6,350 nucleotides of DNA from an uncultured Gammaproteobacteria bacterium. Lineage in GTDB: Bacteria; Pseudomonadota; Gammaproteobacteria; SZUA-140. The position numbers and the translations under genes were made by a program. The stretch is from contig CALZMY010000184.1 in the NCBI GenBank assembly GCA_945788675.1, positions 1 through 6,350 on the forward strand. The letters are read 5' to 3'. The notes under the pieces were generated by a model that saw only the letters and a program-made list of their open reading frames with translations, did no database searches and was not told the DNA's origin. Shown piece by piece: positions 1 through 5,362 of the stretch; position 1 is the first letter of the stretch; every line of letters starts with the position of its first letter.

Positions 1-1508
1 ACTTTCGCCAGCTGTTGTGGTTGATTGACCTCCCAGTCTTTCTGTGGCGCGAGACGAATGCGAGCGCCATTGGCACCGCCACGCATGTCGGAACCGCGGA
101 AGGTAGCGGCTGAGGCCCACGCGGTTGAAACTAGCTCGCCAATTGATAAGCCAGTGGCGAGGATTTTAGTCTTGAGGCTGGCAACATCGTTGTCATCTAC
201 CAGTTCATGATCAACGGCAGGAATGGGGTCTTGCCAAATCAGCGCTTCGGCAGGAACTTCCGGGCCGAGATAACGGGTGCGTGGACCCATGTCGCGATGG
301 GTCAGCTTGAACCAGGCACGGGCGAAGGCATCGGCGAACTGATCCGGGTGCTCGTGGAATCGTCGCGAAATCTTTTCGTAGGCCGGATCAAAACGCAACG
401 CCAGATCGGTGGTCAGCATAGAGGGTACGGTACGTTTTGATGGGTCATGCGCATCCGGTACGGAATCTGCCCCTGCGCCACCTTTTGGAATCCACTGATG
501 GGCACCGGCTGGACTCTTGGTCAGCTCCCACTCGTAGCCGAACAGATTCCAGAAAAAGTTGTTGCTCCACCTGGTTGGTGTGGTAGTCCAAACCACTTCC
601 AGGCCGCTGGAGATGGTGTCGCCAGCCTTGCCTGAACCAAAGCTGCTGGTCCAGCCAAAGCCTTGTTCCTCGATACCGGCGGCTTCTGGTTCAGGCCCGA
701 CAAGTTCCGCATCGCCAGCGCCGTGAGCCTTGCCGAAGGTGTGACCGCCAGCGATCAGTGCCACCGTCTCTTCGTCGTTCATCGCCATGCGGGCGAAGGT
801 TTCACGAATATCTTTGGCTGCAGCCAGTGGGTCCGGGTTGCCATTGGGACCTTCTGGATTGACGTAGATCAATCCCATCTGCACTGCAGCCAGCGGGTTT
901 TCCAGATGCTCATGTTCACCTGTATAGCGTTGATCAGCCAGCCATTCCTTCTCGGCACCCCAATAGGTATCTTTTTCCGGCTCCCAGATATCTTCACGGC
1001 CCCCGGCAAAACCGAAGGTCTTGAAGCCCATCGATTCCAGCGCGACGTTGCCAGTGAGTATCATCAGGTCGGCCCAGGAGATTTTATGGCCGTACTTCTG
1101 CTTGATCGGCCAAATGAGCCGACGCGCCTTGTCGAGGTTGACGTTGTCAGGCCAGCTATTGAGCGGCGCGAAACGCTGATTACCAGTGCCGCCACCACCA
1201 CGACCATCGCCAGAACGGTAGGTACCGGCGCTGTGCCAGGCCATGCGTACAAACAGAGGGCCATAGTGACCAAAATCCGCTGGCCACCACGCCTGTGAGT
1301 CAGTCATCATTGCATGCAAGTCTTTTTTTATGGCATCGAGGTCAAGCGTTTTGAACGCTTCTGCATAGTTGAAATCCTCATCCATCGGATTCGATCTGGA
1401 AGAATGCTGGCGCAGGATTTCGAGCGGCAACTGGTTCGGCCACCAATCACCGTTCGATGTGCCGCCTGCGGCGGTGTGGTTGAATGGGCACTTGCTGTTT
1501 TCAGACAT
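1..1508 (-). CDS. katG: Catalase-peroxidase KatG, N-terminal 502 residues (3' end beyond window)
   Basis: This haem enzyme removes hydrogen peroxide by catalase and peroxidase reactions. The minus-strand frame is open from ATG 1506-1508 (MSENSKCPFNH...) to the left edge. I translated it throughout and found no stop or frameshift. Residues seen, matched to known KatG chemistry: distal pocket Arg88, Trp91 and His92 in VRMAWHS; the Trp91-Tyr215-Met241 set that forms the KatG-specific covalent adduct (Tyr in LIYVNPEGPNG, Met in RMAMND); proximal haem ligand His256 in GGHTFGKAHGAG; Trp307 and Asp368 as proximal partners. The whole N-terminal catalytic domain is present, and the sequence ends early in the C-terminal peroxidase-like domain (...RLAPQKDWEVNQP). 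Family members are usually about 720-750 residues, so roughly a third is missing off the edge. No signal peptide is seen, so it is probably cytoplasmic. It is transcribed divergently from the chemoreceptor gene. OxyR control is usual for katG in related bacteria, but no clear OxyR site was found here. Confidence 0.98.
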   Translation of the reverse strand, partial: MSENSKCPFNHTAAGGTSNGDWWPNQLPLEILRQHSSRSNPMDEDFNYAEAFKTLDLDAIKKDLHAMMTDSQAWWPADFGHYGPLFVRMAWHSAGTYRSGDGRGGGGTGNQRFAPLNSWPDNVNLDKARRLIWPIKQKYGHKISWADLMILTGNVALESMGFKTFGFAGGREDIWEPEKDTYWGAEKEWLADQRYTGEHEHLENPLAAVQMGLIYVNPEGPNGNPDPLAAAKDIRETFARMAMNDEETVALIAGGHTFGKAHGAGDAELVGPEPEAAGIEEQGFGWTSSFGSGKAGDTISSGLEVVWTTTPTRWSNNFFWNLFGYEWELTKSPAGAHQWIPKGGAGADSVPDAHDPSKRTVPSMLTTDLALRFDPAYEKISRRFHEHPDQFADAFARAWFKLTHRDMGPRTRYLGPEVPAEALIWQDPIPAVDHELVDDNDVASLKTKILATGLSIGELVSTAWASAATFRGSDMRGGANGARIRLAPQKDWEVNQPQQLAK

Positions 1509-1516
1509 CGCGATAT

Positions 1517-1522
1517 CTCCTT
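1517..1522 (-). promoter_or_regulatory. katG ribosome binding site
   Basis: On the minus strand the sequence AAGGAG lies 8 nt before the ATG at 1506-1508. This near-ideal Shine-Dalgarno sequence and spacing fix the katG start. It also agrees with the conserved N-terminus MSE-SKCPFNH. Confidence 0.9.
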
Positions 1523-1707
1523 ATAGTATTCAGACCTTACCCAGAGGCTTATTAATTCTTAGTAAAGGCAATAGAAACAGATCAGCCTGATGCTCCTGGA
1601 AAAAATAGTTTTATAACCCGTCTGCTTTAGCGTAATTAAGAGATGGAAGGTAACACCATTCATTACCCGAAAGAAATATATGATTAAATTGCAAGAAATG
1701 GATGAGG

Positions 1708-1847
1708 GTACTAAACAGACATCTTTAGAAATGAAAAAAATATAATTATCAATCAACTGCTTATTTGTGTTCTGTTGTTTTTAGTGAGTGATAGTGGGCG
1801 ATCATCAGATATTTTTAGTAGTAATGATGGCTGTCTCCTTAAGTAGT
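1708..1847. repeat. Local dispersed repeat, copy A
   Basis: This is a direct-orientation copy of the sequence at 4268-4413. The core 1741-1808 matches 4303-4370 at 64 of 68 positions, including an uninterrupted identical run of 37 bp (1772-1808 with 4334-4370). Both copies begin with GTACTAAACAG and end in a looser tail (GTCTCCTTAAGTAGTG here). The tail segment GTAGTAATGATGG (1818-1830) recurs exactly at 5072-5084 (copy C). It lies about 200 bp upstream of katG and 450 bp upstream of the chemoreceptor gene. Its function is unknown. Confidence 0.9.
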
Positions 1848-2247
1848 GTGTCTCAGCGTATTAGTCCTGCTGGCGAGGTGCGCCACAAGTGGTGGAGCTC
1901 GAATCGATAATATCCCGGTGTATGGGCAACCAGATGTAGAGAGATCCGCGGTACTCAAAAGCCCAAAGCTCTCCGGCAGCAATAAATAAAACCATTGTTT
2001 GCTGGCCGTGTCCTAAAAGTCTAGCGAACGCTGCGTACAAATTTAAGCGCATTACAGCCGTGGCTGCACACATGACTCAAAGGGCACGATGACATTTATT
2101 GAGCATCAGTCGATTAAGCGTGCTAGTGCTCAATCGATATCGTTATATTAATGTTTCTCAAGGGAGGAAGATATTTTTATTATATAAATCAATGATCTGG
2201 AAAGTCTTGCGGCGAAGTCTTAATTTTTTTTGAGGGGAGGTATCCAT

Positions 2248-2274
2248 TAAAGCGGGATTATTATCAGCCGTTAT
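2248..2274 (+). promoter_or_regulatory. Putative sigma-28 (FliA) promoter for the chemoreceptor gene
   Basis: TAAA (2248-2251), a 15-nt spacer, then GCCGTTAT (2267-2274). The enterobacterial FliA consensus is TAAA-N15-GCCGATAA, so the -35 box and the spacing are exact and the -10 box matches at 6 of 8 positions, including the full GCCG. The implied transcription start near 2281 leaves a very short leader of about 15 nt that still includes the ribosome binding site GAGAGG (2283-2288). Chemoreceptor genes are classic class III flagellar-regulon targets, so the location fits. The assignment rests on the motif alone. Confidence 0.7.
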
Positions 2275-2295
2275 AGCTTACCGAGAGGCACTTTT

Positions 2296-4200
2296 ATGGA
2301 CTTACATAATAATCAACAAACGAACAGGCTTAGAGGCATGACAATTAAATTACGCTTAATACTGGTCGCCATAGCAACAAGCTTTTCATTGATCGCGATG
2401 TTGTTATTAGGCAGTCACTCGATTGATTCAATCGAAGGATTAGACAGCCAAGCCAATTTAAGCACCAATATCAAAGCAGACATGTTGTTATTACGCCGTC
2501 ACGAAAAAGACTTCCTCACCCGCAAGGATCTAAAATATCAGGAAAAATTCAACAACACCCTGCAACAAACAGTTATTCAGGTGGATGAACTGAAGCAAAA
2601 TCTGGACGACTATGGCATCAGCAGCAACATAGTGATGAAAATGAATAGTCAATTTCAACAATATGGTGAAATGTTCAACCAACTGGTTGCCCTGCAGCAA
2701 CAGATTGGTCTGCACTCGAAAGATGGCTACTACGGCACTCTTAGAAAGGCTGTGCACAGTGCTGAAACCCAGATTAACGCGCTCAACGACCACCAACTAC
2801 TAGCAGGCATGCTGCAATTACGCCGAAATGAAAAAGACTTCATGCTGCGTCGTGACGACAAATATGTCGACAAGCTGACTGCTAATCTGGGCAAGTTGCA
2901 AAATCAGCTAGATAGCAGCCCACACTCAACCGCTAACAAGGCCGACCTAACCAAGGCATTGAATCAGTACAAAACTGACTTTCTGAAACTAACTGCCATC
3001 GAAAAAGAGATGGGCTTGAGCCACAAAGATGGCCTGCTCGGCGAGCTACGAGGTGTTATTCACCAAACCGAAGAGCTGCTGACTCAAGCTGATTCAACTA
3101 TTCATAATGTCATCGCAGCAGAAGATGAACGTATCGGCCTGATTTTTATGGTGGTTTCCGCAGTGTTTGCGGCACTAAATATCACTCTGATCGTCTGGCT
3201 TGCCATGGGTATTATCCGTCCGGTGGAAACGCTTTCCAGTGTGATGGCCCAGGCCAGCAAGGAACGTGACCTAACGCAACGTGCCAACATCAAGGGCAAT
3301 AATGAAATTGCAGATATGGCCAAGGTCTTCAATACCATGCTCGGCGAATTCAGCAACCTGATGTCACAAGTAATGGAGTCATCCACTCAGCTCAGCAGCT
3401 CGGCCGAGCAGTTGACCGCTGTCACTGGGAAGGCCTCGCAGGATGTCATGCGCCAACGCGCCGAAAGCGACATGGTCGCTACTGCTATTAACGAGATGTC
3501 GAGCACCGCGCAGGAAGTGGCACGAAATGCCAATGATGCAGCCGCTGCTTCACACACCGCAGATGAACAGGCCAGCAAGGGCAACCAGGTAGTCAGCAGC
3601 GCCATCAACAGCATTAACGAACTTGCTGAACAAGTCAGTGACACTGCAATGGTGATTAAAGAGTTAGAAGGTGAAAGCCATGATATCTCAACTGTACTGA
3701 ACGTGATTCGTGAGATCGCCGAGCAAACCAACCTGCTGGCACTGAATGCGGCCATCGAGGCCGCTCGTGCTGGTGAACAGGGCCGCGGTTTTGCCGTAGT
3801 CGCCGATGAGGTCCGCACATTGGCACAACGGAGTCAGGAGTCGACTCAGGAAATCAACGATATTATCAACCGACTGCAAGAAAAATCGAGTTCTGCCGTG
3901 GAGGCGATGGAGAGCGGTTTGAAGCAAACCGCATCAAGTGTCGAGCAGGCCCAGCAGGCTGGCGAGGCACTGAGCGAAATTACCCAGGCTGTCACTGTCA
4001 TTAATGGGATGAACATACAGATCGCCAGTGCTGCTGAAGAGCAATCTGCCGTGGCAGAGGAAACCAATCGCAACGTGGTCAATATCACCCAGATTGCCAA
4101 TGAAACATCAGAAGGTGCCAGAGATACATCCGAGACCAGTCATGCCCTGGCGCAGATGGCGGTTCATTTACGCGGCATGATTAATCAGTTCAAGGTTTAA
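2296..4200 (+). CDS. Methyl-accepting chemotaxis protein with HBM-type (helical bimodular) sensor domain
   Basis: This is a transmembrane chemoreceptor that would bind a ligand in the periplasm and control CheA through CheW. Order of parts over 634 residues: short cytoplasmic N-terminus; membrane segment about 19-39; periplasmic helical sensor about 42-278; membrane segment about 280-304; HAMP linker about 305-358 (Pro309, Glu337); methyl-accepting signalling coiled coil about 360-634. The signalling tip at 473-510 (EIAEQTNLLALNAAIEAAR, then GRGFAVVADEVRTLA) is fully conserved. The sensor holds two copies of LxLRRxEKDFxxRxDxKY (64-81, 173-190), each followed by a GLxxKDG motif (138-144, 240-246), as expected for the HBM family. 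McpS of Pseudomonas putida, a receptor for TCA-cycle intermediates, has this fold, but the ligand here cannot be read from sequence. The C-terminus (INQFKV) lacks the CheR/CheB-docking pentapeptide. GAGAGG at 2283-2288, 7 nt before ATG 2296, supports this start over the in-frame ATG at 2338, whose AGAGG is only 2 nt away. Confidence 0.96.
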   Translation: MDLHNNQQTNRLRGMTIKLRLILVAIATSFSLIAMLLLGSHSIDSIEGLDSQANLSTNIKADMLLLRRHEKDFLTRKDLKYQEKFNNTLQQTVIQVDELKQNLDDYGISSNIVMKMNSQFQQYGEMFNQLVALQQQIGLHSKDGYYGTLRKAVHSAETQINALNDHQLLAGMLQLRRNEKDFMLRRDDKYVDKLTANLGKLQNQLDSSPHSTANKADLTKALNQYKTDFLKLTAIEKEMGLSHKDGLLGELRGVIHQTEELLTQADSTIHNVIAAEDERIGLIFMVVSAVFAALNITLIVWLAMGIIRPVETLSSVMAQASKERDLTQRANIKGNNEIADMAKVFNTMLGEFSNLMSQVMESSTQLSSSAEQLTAVTGKASQDVMRQRAESDMVATAINEMSSTAQEVARNANDAAAASHTADEQASKGNQVVSSAINSINELAEQVSDTAMVIKELEGESHDISTVLNVIREIAEQTNLLALNAAIEAARAGEQGRGFAVVADEVRTLAQRSQESTQEINDIINRLQEKSSSAVEAMESGLKQTASSVEQAQQAGEALSEITQAVTVINGMNIQIASAAEEQSAVAEETNRNVVNITQIANETSEGARDTSETSHALAQMAVHLRGMINQFKV

Positions 4201-4221
4201 ACTAACATTCTATAAATCGAT

Positions 4222-4257
4222 CAACTAAAAAGCCCCGCTAGCGGGGCTTTTTAGTTG
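4222..4257. terminator. Rho-independent terminator, perfect 36-bp palindrome
   Basis: It begins 22 nt after the chemoreceptor stop codon. The hairpin has a G+C-rich stem (AGCCCCGC/GCGGGGCT) flanked by an A run and a T run, with pairing that can extend to 18 bp per arm. T runs lie at the stem base on both strands, so it could stop transcription from either side. It separates the chemoreceptor transcript from the downstream GyrI-like gene. Confidence 0.95.
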
Positions 4258-4267
4258 TGATCACGTA

Positions 4268-4413
4268 GTACTAAACAGTCACTCATCTTTAAAAATAAAA
4301 AATATAATTATCAATCAATGGCTTATTTATGTGCTGTTGTTTTTAGTGAGTGATAGTGGGCGATCATCAGGTATTTTTACAGTCGTCATGATGTCTGTCC
4401 TCTTAAATAAGTG
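4268..4413. repeat. Local dispersed repeat, copy B
   Basis: This is the direct-orientation partner of copy A, with 64 of 68 identical positions in the core 4303-4370. The ends carry a short imperfect inverted repeat, GTCACT (4278-4283) against AGTGAC (4410-4415), which is poorly kept in copy A. Read on the minus strand, this copy alone has a ribosome-binding-site-like AAGAGGA followed by an ATG at 4389 and a 20-codon frame ending at 4327. It lies between the chemoreceptor terminator and the GyrI-like gene. Confidence 0.9.
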
Positions 4414-4521
4414 ACATTTTTCTCTTACAAAATTTACGCTAATCTATCCACCTGGTCAGGGAAAGGGCCCATTAATTTACCTGTGTTGAGGCTATCAAAT
4501 AATGCAATGGGAGTGAATAGT

Positions 4522-5031
4522 ATGATGGATAGATTTTCGATTGTAGAAAAAGCGATAGGGCCTGTGATAGAGATCGAAGAGTGTGTAAAGATGTGGCGCA
4601 TGCCAGCTACATTTAGCCGAGATTATAAGCGCATTTCGGAGTACCTGGCATCACAGGGCACAGAGTGTGCCGATATGCCTTATGCGCGTTACCTGGATAT
4701 GGATTGGGAAGTAGAATTAGGTAGAGGCAAACTGGCCACATTCTTTTCGTTATTAACGAAGAAATGGCATTTCTTCGCGGGCATGCCGACATCAAAAACA
4801 CTGCCTGGTGAAGGAGAGCTCAAGTCGCAAGTTCTTGGGAGTCAGCGCTATGCTCATGCTGTTCACTTGGGGCCTTATAAAGAATGTGGGACTACTTATA
4901 AGGCACTTTATGAATGGGCAAAATCACAGGATGTAGTACTAAAAAATGAAGTGTTCGAATATTATGTCAACGATCCGCGGGAAGTCGATAAGGCCGATAT
5001 TAAGACTTTGATATTAATCCCACTGCAATGA
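4522..5031 (+). CDS. GyrI-like small-molecule-binding domain protein (stand-alone)
   Basis: The encoded protein is 169 residues and cytoplasmic, with no signal peptide or membrane segment. It matches the GyrI-like/AraC effector-binding fold (SbmC/GyrI, the Rob C-terminal and BmrR effector domains) in the second half: AHAVHLGPYKECGTTYKALYEW at about 111-132, then EVFEYYVNDP at 143-152 and the closing strand KTLILIPL at 161-168. The first half, with ARYLDMDWEVELG at about 55-67, fits the first repeat of that fold. No helix-turn-helix region is attached, so it is not itself a DNA-binding regulator. Such single-domain proteins bind or hydrolyse small hydrophobic compounds, or in GyrI protect DNA gyrase, and which applies here is unknown. 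The start is placed at ATG 4522 because GGGAG (4509-4513) lies 8 nt upstream (ATG 4525 is next). An in-frame extension to GTG 4411 would run into repeat B and adds residues unlike the family. A weak promoter, TTTACC (4476-4481) with AATAAT (4498-4503), is possible. Confidence 0.85.
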   Translation: MMDRFSIVEKAIGPVIEIEECVKMWRMPATFSRDYKRISEYLASQGTECADMPYARYLDMDWEVELGRGKLATFFSLLTKKWHFFAGMPTSKTLPGEGELKSQVLGSQRYAHAVHLGPYKECGTTYKALYEWAKSQDVVLKNEVFEYYVNDPREVDKADIKTLILIPLQ

Positions 5032-5070
5032 TGTAGAGCACGTTGATAGAAGTAATAAGCAGGTGTCATT

Positions 5071-5097
5071 CGTAGTAATGATGGTTGTCCTCTTTAA
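5071..5097. repeat. Local dispersed repeat, partial copy C (tail only)
   Basis: GTAGTAATGATGG at 5072-5084 is identical to 1818-1830 in copy A. The following TGTCCTCTTTAAG resembles TGTCCTCTTAAA in copy B. Only about 27 bp of the tail is present, without the AT-rich core, so this is either a remnant or the most conserved functional part of the repeat. It lies 40 bp after the GyrI-like gene. The short length makes homology less certain than for A and B. Confidence 0.6.
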
Positions 5098-5160
5098 GGG
5101 GCTTCGCAGATAGCACTTAATCCACCAACAATGAATGCCCCCGTAGCTGTAGAATAAATA

Positions 5161-5171
5161 TTCTCTGTTCC
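5161..5171 (+). repeat. Left target-site duplication of the MITE-like element
   Basis: TTCTCTGTTCC here and TTCTCTGCTCC at 5328-5338 match at 10 of 11 positions. They directly abut the outer ends of the 14-bp terminal inverted repeats, as expected for the target duplication left by a transposition event. Confidence 0.75.
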
Positions 5172-5327
5172 GAATGGCACTTACTTCAGTGCTTTTCCGT
5201 TATTCTGGCAGGCCTTTAGCCAGAATCCAGGGGTTGATAAGGGATGAATTCCGGCCAGAAAAATGCCGAAATGACGGGATGGTCTACTAATGTTCGTTTG
5301 ATAGGAGGCTTTGAGTAAGTGCGATTC
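5172..5327. mobile_element. 156-bp MITE-like non-autonomous element
   Basis: Terminal inverted repeats GAATGGCACTTACT (5172-5185) and AGTAAGTGCGATTC (5314-5327) pair at 13 of 14 positions. An 11-bp direct repeat (10 of 11) flanks them exactly. The interior has no reading frame of use and carries two imperfect palindromes. The left end can also fold as a GCACT/AGTGC hairpin (5177-5192). The form is that of a miniature inverted-repeat element moved in trans. An 11-bp target duplication is within the range of IS4-family transposases, but the parent element is not in this window and that link is inference. It ends 35 bp before the peptidase start codon, so it could supply or disturb that gene's promoter. 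Confidence 0.8.
5197..5278. repeat. Two head-to-head copies of a REP-like palindromic unit inside the MITE
   Basis: Unit 1 folds as ATTCTGGC (5202-5209), a 9-nt loop, GCCAGAAT (5219-5226). Unit 2 folds as ATTCCGGC (5248-5255), a 9-nt loop, GCCGAAAT (5265-5272), with one mismatch. The outer arms CCGTTATTCTGGC and the reverse complement of GCCGAAATGACGG agree at 10 of 13 positions, so the units are inverted copies of each other. The motif resembles the widely dispersed proteobacterial CGTCATTCCGGC...GCCGGAATCCAG repeats. Confidence 0.75.
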
Positions 5328-5338
5328 TTCTCTGCTCC
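5328..5338 (+). repeat. Right target-site duplication of the MITE-like element
   Basis: TTCTCTGCTCC is the partner of 5161-5171 with one difference. It follows immediately after the right terminal inverted repeat. Confidence 0.75.
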
Positions 5339-5362
5339 TGGATTCCTAAGAGATAAATTTTA

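Larger units (their letters stand above)
1509..2295. other. 787-bp divergent intergenic region between katG and the chemoreceptor gene
   Basis: No convincing gene was found on either strand. From katG outward it holds the katG leader with its ribosome binding site, an AT-rich stretch (about 1560-1700), repeat copy A (1708-1847), a more G+C-balanced stretch (about 1855-2090), a short AT-rich stretch, and the sigma-28-like promoter. The balanced stretch has a 70-codon minus-strand reading frame (1861-2073) with no ribosome binding site and no recognisable family, so it is not called as a gene. It could be a decayed gene remnant. The katG promoter should lie at about 1530-1650 on the minus strand, but no clear -35/-10 pair stands out. 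Confidence 0.7.
5032..5362. other. 331-bp non-coding spacer between the GyrI-like and peptidase genes
   Basis: It holds repeat copy C (5071-5097), about 60 bp without recognisable signal, and the MITE-like element with its target duplications (5161-5338). No clear terminator follows the GyrI-like gene and no strong promoter is visible before the peptidase, so read-through between the two genes cannot be excluded. Confidence 0.7.

Noticed and set aside
663..1298. 211-codon plus-strand reading frame
   Set aside because: It is antisense to katG, whose minus-strand translation is conserved throughout. The translated product resembles no family.
1344..1360. Perfect inverted repeat AAGCGTT-TTG-AACGCTT near the 5' end of katG
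   Set aside because: It is fully explained by the conserved EAFKTLD coding region, has no T run, and is short enough to be chance.
1575..1612. ATAG-like tetramers that might be an OxyR site upstream of katG
   Set aside because: The ATAG-N7-CTAT spacing and the later tetramers do not match the OxyR pattern.
1559..1756. 65-codon minus-strand reading frame rich in Ile, Phe and Tyr
   Set aside because: It lies in AT-rich spacer, starts inside repeat A, and has a composition expected from random AT-rich DNA.
1861..2073. 70-codon minus-strand reading frame (MCAATAVMRLNLY...)
   Set aside because: It has no ribosome binding site before the ATG and no recognised motif. It might be a gene remnant but cannot be supported as a gene.
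2101..2185. GGGAGGAAG at about 2161-2170 as a ribosome binding site for a short gene
   Set aside because: No start codon lies at usable distance with a meaningful open frame.
3387..3818. 143-codon minus-strand reading frame inside the chemoreceptor gene
   Set aside because: It is a shadow of the highly conserved signalling domain, with an Ala/Ser-rich translation typical of antisense frames.
4268..5097. Integron cassette array, because repeats follow successive same-strand genes
   Set aside because: No GTTRRRY/RYYYAAC core sites or attC-like folding are present, there is no integrase, and the chemoreceptor has its own promoter and terminator.
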